The notes: generated by a model not told the origin, from the letters alone. A DNA stretch of 12,201 nucleotides from Spirochaetia bacterium (GCA_031270615.1 JAISXE010000189.1:1-12201), one strand, 5' to 3'; counted from the stretch's first letter, positions 1 to 6,233 are shown. Numbers and translations: made by a program.

Positions 1-14
1 TGGAGCGGATAGCC

Positions 15-164
15 CGGCTGGTCGTATTTTTGTACCCGCTACGCGGATACAAAAATACTGCTCGCCCATGCAACCTGGGCTGGTCGCATCCCTTCGGGAT
101 GCTGCTCGCCCATGCAACCTGGGCTGGTCGCATCCCTTCGGGATGCTGCTCGCCCATGCAACCT
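15..164 (+). repeat. Tandem hairpin repeat, family 1: three copies with conserved arms and a variable palindromic core
   Basis: Three adjacent units share a left arm GGCTGGTC and a right arm TGCTCGCCCATGCAACCT. Copy 1 is 15-76. Copies 2 (77-120) and 3 (121-164) are identical 44-bp units. Between the arms sits a palindrome whose sequence differs. In copy 1 (24-58) it has an 11-bp outer stem GTATTTTTGTA with its complement, and an inner CCGC/GCGG stem. In copies 2 and 3 it is GCATCCC, loop TTC, GGGATGC. The arms also pair partly with each other (GGGC with GCCC, then a mix of pairs, wobbles and mismatches), so each unit can fold as one long imperfect hairpin. The linker can form a small stem, GCCCA with TGGGC. 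Open reading frames across this region only reflect the repeats. Function unknown. Confidence 0.9.
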
Positions 165-167
165 GGG

Positions 168-192
168 TTTTTTGCGGCAAAGCCGCAAAAAA
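168..192. repeat. Perfect 11-bp inverted repeat closing the left repeat array
   Basis: TTTTTTGCGGC (168-178), loop AAA, GCCGCAAAAAA (182-192). It follows the GGG that would begin a fourth family-1 unit, so it stands where the next arm and core would be. The GC stem is flanked by T6 before and A6 after on both strands. It is therefore symmetrical and lacks the T-run directly after the GC stem that a simple terminator needs, unless the whole A/T-flanked stem is considered. It may be a truncated repeat unit. Confidence 0.75.
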
Positions 193-230
193 TGTGCCAA
201 AATGATCAATGCGATTGAGAAAAGTAAACG

Positions 231-250
231 CCGATGCCCTGGAATATCGG
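231..250. promoter_or_regulatory. Possible operator: CCGAT inverted repeat upstream of the XRE gene
   Basis: CCGAT (231-235) and ATCGG (246-250) are arranged symmetrically with 10 bp between them, ending 3 bp before the proposed -35 box of the XRE regulator gene. XRE repressors commonly bind dyads next to their own promoter, so this is a plausible autoregulatory site. The half-sites are short and could be chance. Confidence 0.25.
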
Positions 251-253
251 TAT

Positions 254-281
254 TTGCGATTGCGCGGTTTTATGCTAAATT
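254..281 (+). promoter_or_regulatory. Promoter of the XRE gene, predicted leaderless start
   Basis: A -35-like TTGCGA (254-259) is followed after 16 bp by TAAATT (276-281). TGC directly before it makes an extended -10. The A of the ATG at 288 is 7 nt downstream of the -10, the usual transcription start distance. No Shine-Dalgarno sequence precedes this ATG. The same arrangement (TGC, TAAAyT, six bases, ATG) precedes the LysM-like gene at 11701. Confidence 0.45.
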
Positions 282-287
282 ATCTGT

Positions 288-650
288 ATGGCAAAAACCA
301 AAACAAACACGCCAATGTGCGAGCGCATCCGGCAAATCAGAAAAACCCTCGGCTTTTCGCAGGCGGGATTTGGGCAAAACATCGGTTTAAGCCAGGGCCA
401 TGTGGGAGCGCTTGAAACAAATGTCCGCAGGATAAACGAGCGGCTTATCAGGACGCTGTGCCTGGCCTATCGCGTGAACGAGGCCTGGCTCCGTACCGGG
501 GAGGGCGATATGTGGGAACCCGGCAAAGACCCCCGGCTGGAACGCATCTGGCAGAATTTCAAAAAACTCGACCCGCTCCTGCAAGAGTGCGTCATGCAGC
601 ACATCGATATGCTGGCTTCCTTCCAGGAGAAAAGCAGGAGAAAGGATTGA
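288..650 (+). CDS. XRE-family helix-turn-helix transcriptional regulator (phage-repressor type)
   Basis: A 120-residue protein expected to bind DNA in the cytoplasm. Residues about 11-70 form a Cro/CI-type helix-turn-helix domain: an RIRQIRKTLGFSQAGFG helix pair, then a recognition region around LSQGHVGALE, ending in VNEAWLRTGEGDMW. That ending is typical of phage-repressor-like XRE proteins of Firmicutes and spirochaetes. The remaining roughly 45 residues are helical and charged, with no LexA-type peptidase domain, so this is a short regulator rather than a self-cleaving repressor. The ATG at 288 has no Shine-Dalgarno but lies 7 nt after an extended -10, suggesting a leaderless mRNA. An in-frame ATG at 315 would cut only nine non-conserved residues. 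No phage genes lie nearby, so targets are unknown and autoregulation is only a guess. Confidence 0.85.
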   Translation: MAKTKTNTPMCERIRQIRKTLGFSQAGFGQNIGLSQGHVGALETNVRRINERLIRTLCLAYRVNEAWLRTGEGDMWEPGKDPRLERIWQNFKKLDPLLQECVMQHIDMLASFQEKSRRKD

Positions 651-722
651 AGGAGATGCCCCCTGCGGCACGCCAGCATGGACGGGGGTTCTCGTATGTT
701 TTCCCGCGCCACCCCGCCAAAC

Positions 723-739
723 GCGGCATTCGATGCCGC
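723..739. terminator. Hairpin downstream of the XRE gene, weak terminator candidate
   Basis: GCGGCAT, loop TCG, ATGCCGC is a perfect 7-bp stem lying 73 bp after the XRE stop codon. It is followed by TGTTC and then AAAATTTT, so the U-tract is late and poor. The rest of the 651-793 gap shows no supported gene. Confidence 0.35.
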
Positions 740-793
740 TGTTCAAAATTTTATTATTTCCGCTTTTTCCCTATAGCAAAAGAAAAACAAATG

Positions 794-802
794 TGGTATA
801 CT
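794..802 (+). promoter_or_regulatory. Extended -10 promoter of the 841-1221 gene
   Basis: TGG followed by TATACT (797-802) is an extended -10. Only a weak -35-like TAGCAA is seen about 17 bp upstream (774-779). Transcription would start near 809, giving a leader of about 32 nt that contains the Shine-Dalgarno AAGGAG at 828-833. Confidence 0.5.
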
Positions 803-840
803 TAGGGCAAGAAATTTTCTTATGAACAAGGAGAAGCCCA

Positions 841-1221
841 ATGGATGTAACACAGATAGAAAAAGACCACGGCATTCAGTTTGTTTCAGACATGACCCTC
901 ACTGATTTTTTGAAGGTTATCGATGCCAAGACCGCCGAACTGGACGAGAAGATAGCCAAATACCTCAAAGACAGCGCCGACGATATCAAAAACTGGAAAA
1001 ACTGTACCCCCCACGAACTGACGGTCATCACAAACATGCACAAGTCGTTTGCGAACAGCCTGCGCGCAACCCTGGAGGATTTAAAAGAGGTCGCCACAAA
1101 AGAGCTTCACAAAAACTTCATGGTTCCCAGCCTCATCATCGAAACTTTTATGGACCTTTCGCGGAAAACCACGGCGCTGCACTACCTCAAACTCCAGCCT
1201 TCCCACGTCCGCATGACCTGA
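841..1221 (+). CDS. Hypothetical all-helical small protein
   Basis: A 126-residue acidic and basic, probably all-alpha protein with no signal peptide, membrane segment or cysteine pattern, so likely cytoplasmic. Heptad-like stretches occur around residues 21-48 and 65-95 (AKTAELDEKIAKYLKDSADD and a segment rich in L, K and E), suggesting a helical bundle or oligomer. I do not recognise the family and assign no function. The start is well supported: AAGGAG at 828-833 is followed by a 7-nt spacer and ATG. It has its own extended -10 promoter upstream and a strong terminator just after the stop, so it is transcribed as a single gene independent of the XRE gene and radC. Coding evidence is good because the frame, promoter, Shine-Dalgarno and terminator agree. 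Confidence 0.85.
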   Translation: MDVTQIEKDHGIQFVSDMTLTDFLKVIDAKTAELDEKIAKYLKDSADDIKNWKNCTPHELTVITNMHKSFANSLRATLEDLKEVATKELHKNFMVPSLIIETFMDLSRKTTALHYLKLQPSHVRMT

Positions 1222-1243
1222 AAAACCGGGAATTCCGGCCCGC

Positions 1244-1277
1244 AAGCCGCTGTTTCGCCTGAAGCAGCGGCTTTTTT
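1244..1277 (+). terminator. Rho-independent terminator of the 841-1221 gene
   Basis: AAGCCGCTG (1244-1252) pairs perfectly with CAGCGGCTT (1265-1273). The loop can extend the stem with TTC/GAA, and a run of six T (1272-1277) follows. The hairpin starts 22 bp after the stop codon. Confidence 0.9.
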
Positions 1278-1361
1278 GTCCCCGAAAAGCGTGAAATCCG
1301 CTTTTTTTATTTTTTTTTCATTATTTCGCCTCAAATTTTGAAGCAAACCCCCTTTTTTTGC

Positions 1362-1370
1362 TGTTATAAA
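1362..1370 (+). promoter_or_regulatory. Extended -10 of radC
   Basis: TGT followed by TATAAA (1365-1370) lies 5 bp before the ATG at 1376. A -35-like TTGAAG (1338-1343) is 21 bp upstream, too far for an ideal pair. Transcription would begin at or very near the ATG at 1376, meaning either a leaderless mRNA or an 18-nt leader for the internal ATG at 1394. Confidence 0.4.
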
Positions 1371-1375
1371 TATAT

Positions 1376-2056
1376 ATGAAGGATCTTTTTGTTATGGAGA
1401 AAGTGTCGCTGCTCCCGACGGACCAGCGGCCACGGGAAAAACTTTTCAAATTCGGGGCCGAGTACCTGTCCGACCAGGAACTCATTGCCATTCTTATCGG
1501 TTCAGGGAACAAGTCTCTGGGCGTGGAGAAAATCGCCGCGTCCGTGGTGTCCCTTCTGGACACGGCGAACTGCGGGGTAAGGGCGGACACGCTTCTGTCC
1601 CTGCCCGGCGTGGGGGCGGCGAAGGGGGCGCTTATTCTGGCGGCCCTGGAATTCGCGCGGCGCAGGCTATGTCCCGGCCACAGGAAAATCATCGTTCCCA
1701 AGGACATTCTGCCCCTTATCGAACACTACGCGGACCGAAAGCAGGAGTATTTCCTCTGCGTCTCCTTAAACGGCGCCCATGAGGTTATCGCCTCCCGCGT
1801 CGTTTCCGTGGGGCTTGTGAACAGGGCGCTGGTTCATCCGCGCGAGGTGTTTGCCGATCCGCTGTGCGACAGGGCCGCGGCGGTCGTCGTGGCCCACAAC
1901 CACCCTTCGGGCAACTGCATGCCGTCCGGCGAGGACAGGGAAATCACGGTTCGCATAAAGGAAGCGGCCAAAGTCCTGGGGATAGGGCTTCTGGACCACA
2001 TAGTTTTTACCAAAGGCGGGCCGTACTATAGTTTTCGGGAACACAAGGAACTATAG
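1376..2056 (+). CDS. radC: RadC family protein (JAB/MPN domain, UPF0758)
   Basis: 226 residues, normal for RadC. The N-terminal part carries the family signature RPREKL, then GAEYLSDQELIAILIGSG (about residues 18-45) and a helix-hairpin-helix-like LLSLPGVGAAKGALILAALE. The C-terminal JAB/MPN metalloprotease-like domain contains the zinc-binding motif AHNHPSGNCMPSGEDREIT, giving H-x-H plus Asp, so the metal site is intact. RadC was once linked to DNA repair, but its biochemical role remains unproven. The start is ambiguous. ATG 1376 fits a leaderless mRNA after an extended -10. ATG 1394 has GAAGGA (1378-1383) at 10-nt spacing and would place RPREKL at the more usual residue 12. The stop TAG abuts the stop of the convergent gene with no base between them, and no terminator is visible there. 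Confidence 0.95.
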   Translation: MKDLFVMEKVSLLPTDQRPREKLFKFGAEYLSDQELIAILIGSGNKSLGVEKIAASVVSLLDTANCGVRADTLLSLPGVGAAKGALILAALEFARRRLCPGHRKIIVPKDILPLIEHYADRKQEYFLCVSLNGAHEVIASRVVSVGLVNRALVHPREVFADPLCDRAAAVVVAHNHPSGNCMPSGEDREITVRIKEAAKVLGIGLLDHIVFTKGGPYYSFREHKEL

Positions 2057-2058
2057 TT
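2025..2058. repeat. Repeated self-complementary 9-mer spanning the radC stop codon
   Basis: ACTATAGTT occurs at 2025-2033 and 2050-2058, 25 bp apart. Its first eight bases are self-palindromic, so the two copies can also pair with each other. The second copy contains the radC stop TAG and two bases of the opposing gene's stop. It lacks a GC-rich stem and so is a poor terminator. Confidence 0.5.
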
Positions 2059-2608
2059 ATTCAGGCCGTTTCACAATAATCTTCTTGAACAGCTCAATAA
2101 GGTACTGGGCCACTTTTTTCGCGTCGGAGTTGGGTACCGCAGCCTGGTCGTACAATGATTTTGTGAAATAGTTCTGCATGGTCGGGACAATATCGTCCGC
2201 CATGAAAAACACATAGGAGTAATTCTGTCCCCGCGATTTCATGACGGTGAAACTGGTATAGGAGTATACGGGTTTTTTTCCGACAAGAACGCGGTCCTGC
2301 CGCTTTGTCGTGAATATTTCCACCTCGTTCATCCGGTAGGGGATTTTCTCTCCCTCGTTGCGGTAGGTCGGCTCGGTGGCCTTGCTCGGATAGTTGGAAG
2401 GTTCCACCAGCCAGAATATTTTCTGGCCGTCCGCCTGGAAGGTAATCCCTTCGTCCGCGGAATAAATGTCCTTGACATTGCTGTAGGAGATCATTTCAAA
2501 TTTTGAATACAGCGACTGCTCGTGGAAAAAGGCGGAAACAATATACCCGCCGTTCATAGGGAATTCACCTTTGTTAAAGGTATCGAAAAGTTCTCTTACC
2601 ACACCCAT
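2057..2608 (-). CDS. Hypothetical cytoplasmic protein
   Basis: 183 residues without a signal peptide or membrane segment. It looks like an alpha/beta protein rich in aromatic residues (many Y and F) with strand-like segments such as GGYIVSAFF, GQKIFWLVEP and SYVFFMADDIVP, and a basic helical C-terminus ending KKIIVKRPE. I do not recognise the family. The ATG at 2608 is supported by AAAGGA (2623-2618) with a 9-nt spacer and by a consensus promoter about 40 nt further up. The gene converges with radC with zero intergenic bases, and it diverges from the J-domain gene across a shared promoter region, so the two are probably regulated against each other or together. No terminator was found downstream, so its transcript may run into radC antisense. 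Confidence 0.85.
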   Translation of the reverse strand: MGVVRELFDTFNKGEFPMNGGYIVSAFFHEQSLYSKFEMISYSNVKDIYSADEGITFQADGQKIFWLVEPSNYPSKATEPTYRNEGEKIPYRMNEVEIFTTKRQDRVLVGKKPVYSYTSFTVMKSRGQNYSYVFFMADDIVPTMQNYFTKSLYDQAAVPNSDAKKVAQYLIELFKKIIVKRPE

Positions 2609-2653
2609 ATTCTGCCATCCTTTATCATCAAAGTTTTATTTAGTACACATACT

Positions 2654-2682
2654 ATAATACTTTCTATGAAGGCTATTGTCAA
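2654..2682 (-). promoter_or_regulatory. Near-consensus sigma-70 promoter of the 2057-2608 gene
   Basis: On the minus strand, a perfect TTGACA (2682-2677), a 17-bp spacer and TATTAT (2659-2654, five of six consensus bases). Transcription would start near 2647, leaving a leader of about 39 nt with an AAAGGA Shine-Dalgarno. The -35 overlaps the -35 of the opposite promoter. Confidence 0.75.
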
Positions 2683-2705
2683 ACCACTTCCACCTTATTT
2701 ATACT
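2676..2705 (+). promoter_or_regulatory. Promoter of the J-domain gene, very short leader
   Basis: TTGTCA (2676-2681, five of six), an 18-bp spacer and TATACT (2700-2705, five of six). Transcription should begin about 2711-2712, only three or four bases before the ATG at 2715. No Shine-Dalgarno lies in between. The seven bases TTGTCAA (2676-2682) read as a -35 on both strands. Confidence 0.65.
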
Positions 2706-2714
2706 GTCAGATAA

Positions 2715-3500
2715 ATGGATACCGATGAAGCTTTTTCGTTTTTGGGTCTAAGCCTGTCCGCAAACAGGGACGAACTGGAGGCCTCATTCCGGCGGCTTGT
2801 CATGCTCTACCACCCCGACAGGAATCCGGACAAATCCGAATGGTCCCACGCCAGGATGACCCTGCTCAACGAGGCGCATGGCCTTGCGCAGCATTACCTT
2901 GCCTTGCGGGGCCAAAACGCCCGCAGCGCGCCAAAACAGGTTTCCCGGGAATTCATGCTGCGCCTGCAAAACAGCCTGTACGCCGCGCGCGAGGACATTC
3001 TGGAAGGCGTGCACCTTTACTATACCTTCAGCCTTGAAAACATCCACCTGCGCGCCGAAGGCACCCGCAGGCTCCGCTACAACAGCGCGAAAAGGGGCGT
3101 CAGGAAGGGCACCATCCAATTGGAAAAAATTCTACAGGAAGCTCCTGAGGGCAAACTCAAAACCTACGCCCGGCTTTGGGAAACTTTTGGAAAATCCTTT
3201 TACGACAGCATGACCATAACAAAAATTTGCCCGGCCGATACATCCCTGAATTACAAGGCCTACAAGCATTACCGGAACGCGGCCCTGATCCTTGACTCGT
3301 TTATCAAGCGGTGCTTTTTCCCCGAAGACTTTCCCCGCCAGGATATTAGCTCAAAAAGCATCGAACTCTGCGGGCAGCTTTTGCTTCTCATCCTTTCCAA
3401 TTACCGCGAAACGATCTGGGTGCCCGAGGCTGGCATAAAACTGTCGTTACTGGACAACCTGCAAAACCTTGTGGAATTTGAACGGCGGGAAACCCTGTAA
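2715..3500 (+). CDS. J-domain (DnaJ-like) co-chaperone with an unrecognised helical C-terminal domain
   Basis: 261 residues. The N-terminal 65 or so residues form a J domain: FSFLGLSLSANRDELEASFR, then RRLVMLYHPDRNPDK with the essential HPD triad at residues 33-35, then a helix around LLNEAHGLAQHYLAL. This predicts stimulation of a DnaK-type Hsp70 ATPase. There is no Gly/Phe region, no CxxCxGxG zinc finger and no DnaJ C-terminal substrate domain, so it is a type III J protein rather than DnaJ itself. The remaining roughly 190 residues are mostly helical and match nothing I recognise; they probably hold the client specificity. ATG 2715 lacks a Shine-Dalgarno and sits almost on the predicted transcription start. 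The gene ends 64 bp before a bidirectional terminator. Confidence 0.88.
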   Translation: MDTDEAFSFLGLSLSANRDELEASFRRLVMLYHPDRNPDKSEWSHARMTLLNEAHGLAQHYLALRGQNARSAPKQVSREFMLRLQNSLYAAREDILEGVHLYYTFSLENIHLRAEGTRRLRYNSAKRGVRKGTIQLEKILQEAPEGKLKTYARLWETFGKSFYDSMTITKICPADTSLNYKAYKHYRNAALILDSFIKRCFFPEDFPRQDISSKSIELCGQLLLLILSNYRETIWVPEAGIKLSLLDNLQNLVEFERRETL

Positions 3501-3564
3501 GCCTGCCTTACGCGGAAGAAGAGGAACCACAGACCGCGCTGGCCATTCGGGCGGAAAAACAAAA

Positions 3565-3598
3565 GGGGCATGGACTTTAGGTCCATGCCCCGCTTTTT
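3565..3598. terminator. Bidirectional terminator between the J-domain gene and the dikinase operon
   Basis: GGGGCATGGAC (3565-3575), loop of five, GTCCATGCCCC (3581-3591): an 11-bp perfect stem. On the plus strand it is followed by GCTTTTT. On the minus strand it is followed by TTTTGTTTTT (3564-3555) and begins just 6 bp after the dikinase stop codon. It can serve both convergent transcripts. Confidence 0.92.
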
Positions 3599-6219
3599 CA
3601 GGACTGCGCTTTTCCTATATTAAGCTGGGCAATCGCGAGTTTCGCAATCGGAATCCCATAGGGCGAGCAGGACACATAATTCAGTCCGGTTGCCTGCGCG
3701 AAGGGGATATTTTCCGGTTCGGCGCCGTGCTCCCCGCACAGGCCGAGGGTAATATCCGGCCGCACCAGGCGCCCGCGGTTCGAAGCGATCTTGATCATTT
3801 CCTTTACCCCGTCCCCCAGAACCTTGAAGGGATTCTGCGGCAGGAGGTCAAACTCGTTGTAGTCCGAAAAGAAGTTGTTGAAATCGTCGCGGGAAAGCCC
3901 GCTGGTGGTCTGCGTAAGATCGTTTGTCCCGAAGCTGAAGAACTCCGCATACTGGGCGATTTCCCCGGCATGCAGGGCCGCGGCGGGAAGCTCAATCATG
4001 GAACCGACCTGGTAATCGATAGGCTCCTCAAAGCCGAATTCCTTGCGCACGCTTTCCTCGATGTCGCGGAGGCCCACAAGGCTCTTGCCCTCGATCTTCT
4101 TGCCGTTGCGGATAATTTTGATTTCCGTGGCCGTCATGACGACGGGAATCATGATTTCCGGATGCACCTCAATCCCCTCTTTTTTGAGGCGGTAGGCCGC
4201 TTCAAAAATCGCGCGGATCTGCATGTTGTAGATTTCCGGGTAGGAGATCGCCACGCGCACGCCCCGGTGTCCCAGCATGGGGTTCACTTCGGCGAGCAGG
4301 TTGCAGCGCTCCTGAATCTGCGCGGCCGTAATGCCTTTTTTCCTTTTTTGCATGTATGCCGTAAACTCGGTGTAGCCGTCTTTCGTGTGGGGCAAAAACT
4401 CATGCAGGGGGGCGTCCAGCAGGCGGATGGTAACAGGCAGGCTGCCCATGATTTTCAGCATCTCGTAAAAATCCTTGACCTGATCTTTTTTCAGATCGTC
4501 AAGAATTTTCTGCCGCTCTTCAATGCTGTCCGCGATAATCATGGAACGGAATTTCAGGATACGTTCTTCGTTGAAAAACATGTGTTCCGTCCGGCACAGG
4601 CCTATACCCTGGGCCTTGAACAGCTTGGCCAAGGCGGCGTCTTTGGGCTGATCCGCGTTGGCATGGACATCGAAAGCCCCTATATGCTTCTGGATAAGCT
4701 CCAAAAGCTCAAGGAGGCCGGAGTTTTCCGGCGTGGGTTTCATGAGGGTTCCCTTGCCGCCATAGATGGCGGGGTCTTCATAGTAGGGAACATTCAGGGT
4801 TATGTAGTCGCCCTCTTTGACTGTCTTGCCCCCGATGACCATGGTGTCTTTTTTGAATTCGATGCCGGGATACACCAGGGCGACTTTTCCCAGGCTGCGG
4901 GCAACAACGGGCGCGTGCGAGGCGTAGCCGCCTTCCGAGGCGAGCACCCCCCGGGCGACTTCGATGGCCTTTACATCCTCGGCATAAGTCGATTTCATGG
5001 CAAGAATAAAATCCGCATCCTCGTTTTTCTGGGTGGCGATCCGGTAGGCCTTCAGAAGTTCGGCTGTGGAAAAATACACTTTGCCTATCGCCGCCCCCAC
5101 GGAACCGGCGATGCCGCCCGTGACTTTCGGGAACTTCGACACGGAGCGGGGGTCCAGGGTGGGATGAAGGATTTCCGACAGGCGTCCGGGTTTTATGGCG
5201 TTAATCACATACTTTTCATCGACAATGCCGCCGGCGAAAAAATCAAGAAGGCTCTTGATTTCCGCCTGGGTGGACTTGTTGGCGGCCGGCTGCTGGTCGA
5301 TAATCCACAGTTCCCCGTTTTCCACGGTAAAACGCACGCGCCGGATTTCCTTGAATTTCGTTTCAAGCTGTTTGCCGATTTCCACAAGCCGCTTCAGGAT
5401 GGGGGGATTTATCTTCGCGATGGGCTTGCCGCCCTTGCTGCTCGCGTCAAAAGCCTGGGTAAAAAAATCGCCCATCAGGGCGTTCTCCCCCGTAATAATG
5501 TCGTGGGTAAAGAAATCGCCCGAACAGCTCTTGTCGTTGAAGTTCCCGTATACCATTGTCTGGATCAGCAGTGCCGAATCCTCGCTTGTCGGATTCGTTT
5601 CAATGACGGTACGGAAAAGATTGATCACATACATAAGCTGCTCGTAAGCGCCGCTGTAAACCGCCTCGGGAAAGGCCCCCCGGAATTTGGCAATGGCCGC
5701 GATGGTCGCCGCCTTTGTTTTCGCGGCGTCCAAAGCCTTTTGAAAAGCCTTGAGTTTGTCAAGCCGGGCCTTTTCCACAGTAGAGGAAATCTCCAGTTCA
5801 AGTTTGATGATGTGCCGCAGAAGGTAATTGTACTCGTGGTAGGCAAAGGCCTCGCCCACAAAGGACGCGAAACCCTCCACCGTGGTATCACAGAGCCCGA
5901 CATTGTGGATGGACTGGGTGTTTACGATATTCAGCATCGGGCTTTCCAGCACTTTCACCAGCAGGGGGTTCTTCGGGTCGCCAAAATATTTGCCGAAAGC
6001 CTGCCCCATCCGCTTAAAGGGTTCTTCCAGGATGGGCCATGCCGTTCCGGTTTCCTTGGGCAGATCCCGCACAACCTTGTTTGAAAAAATGAAACCCGGC
6101 GAAGTGGGAATGTTCAGGGTGGCAAGCTCAATGATCCGCTTTCCGCGGATACCGATTATTTCTACAGTGTCGCCTTTGTCATTGTATTCGCCGTTTGAGA
6201 AAAAATAAAAATCTTCCAT
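3598..6219 (-). CDS. ppdK: Pyruvate,phosphate dikinase homologue with a degenerate ATP-binding site
   Basis: 873 residues, full PPDK length, cytoplasmic. True PPDK interconverts ATP + Pi + pyruvate and AMP + PPi + PEP through a phospho-histidine. The swivelling domain keeps GGYASHAPVVAR with the phospho-histidine at H435. The PEP/pyruvate barrel keeps GIGLCRTEHMFF, the Arg in TIRLLDAPLHEFLP (R599), GHRGVR (R652), MIELP (E743), FGTNDLTQ (N766) and the catalytic cysteine in GLCGEHG (C828). The N-terminal ATP-grasp part is colinear with PPDK, but by my alignment to the Clostridium symbiosum enzyme the ATP-site residues are replaced: K22 by R25, R92 by L91 with a gap, D321 and E323 by R294 and R296, Q335 by D308, and R337 by Q310. 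It may not use ATP. The start is ATG 6219, preceded by AAGGTGG (6233-6227) at 7-nt spacing. A TTG at 6225 is in frame but too close to this ribosome site. It is last in the cfpA transcription unit. Confidence 0.92.
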   Translation of the reverse strand: MEDFYFFSNGEYNDKGDTVEIIGIRGKRIIELATLNIPTSPGFIFSNKVVRDLPKETGTAWPILEEPFKRMGQAFGKYFGDPKNPLLVKVLESPMLNIVNTQSIHNVGLCDTTVEGFASFVGEAFAYHEYNYLLRHIIKLELEISSTVEKARLDKLKAFQKALDAAKTKAATIAAIAKFRGAFPEAVYSGAYEQLMYVINLFRTVIETNPTSEDSALLIQTMVYGNFNDKSCSGDFFTHDIITGENALMGDFFTQAFDASSKGGKPIAKINPPILKRLVEIGKQLETKFKEIRRVRFTVENGELWIIDQQPAANKSTQAEIKSLLDFFAGGIVDEKYVINAIKPGRLSEILHPTLDPRSVSKFPKVTGGIAGSVGAAIGKVYFSTAELLKAYRIATQKNEDADFILAMKSTYAEDVKAIEVARGVLASEGGYASHAPVVARSLGKVALVYPGIEFKKDTMVIGGKTVKEGDYITLNVPYYEDPAIYGGKGTLMKPTPENSGLLELLELIQKHIGAFDVHANADQPKDAALAKLFKAQGIGLCRTEHMFFNEERILKFRSMIIADSIEERQKILDDLKKDQVKDFYEMLKIMGSLPVTIRLLDAPLHEFLPHTKDGYTEFTAYMQKRKKGITAAQIQERCNLLAEVNPMLGHRGVRVAISYPEIYNMQIRAIFEAAYRLKKEGIEVHPEIMIPVVMTATEIKIIRNGKKIEGKSLVGLRDIEESVRKEFGFEEPIDYQVGSMIELPAAALHAGEIAQYAEFFSFGTNDLTQTTSGLSRDDFNNFFSDYNEFDLLPQNPFKVLGDGVKEMIKIASNRGRLVRPDITLGLCGEHGAEPENIPFAQATGLNYVSCSPYGIPIAKLAIAQLNIGKAQS

Positions 6220-6226
6220 AACCAAA

Positions 6227-6233
6227 CCACCTT
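6227..6233 (-). promoter_or_regulatory. Ribosome binding site that fixes the dikinase start
   Basis: AAGGTGG on the minus strand, 7 nt before ATG 6219. Its first two bases are part of the upstream gene's TAA stop, so the two genes are probably translationally coupled. Confidence 0.75.

Noticed and set aside
15..164. CRISPR array
   Set aside because: The conserved parts are adjacent arms of one hairpin, the variable parts are palindromes, and two of the three are identical. There are no unique spacers and no cas genes.
15..164. Integron attC sites
   Set aside because: Considered because of conserved ends with variable imperfect palindromes, but no GTTRRRY/RYYYAAC core pair, no integrase and no cassette-like genes are present.
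30..415. Small plus-strand frames across the left repeat array
   Set aside because: Their translations simply repeat the unit (HATWAGRIPSG-like) and then overlap the XRE gene in other frames.
288..650. Prophage remnant suggested by the repressor-like gene
   Set aside because: No integrase, attachment repeat, structural or lysis genes accompany it; neighbours are ordinary chromosomal genes.
677..775. 32-codon frame after the XRE gene
   Set aside because: The only AAGGAG nearby (649-654) is more than 20 nt upstream; no domain and no other support.
3469..6084. 871-codon open frame on the plus strand opposite the dikinase gene
   Set aside because: It lies in exact codon register with the minus-strand gene, which shows full PPDK-family motifs. 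The antisense product is rich in His, Phe, Arg and Gly with no recognisable domain, and no Shine-Dalgarno or promoter fits it. It is explained by codon bias.
6220..6225. TTG start for the dikinase gene, two codons upstream of ATG
   Set aside because: It would sit only one base after the AAGGTGG ribosome site; ATG 6219 has a proper 7-nt spacing.
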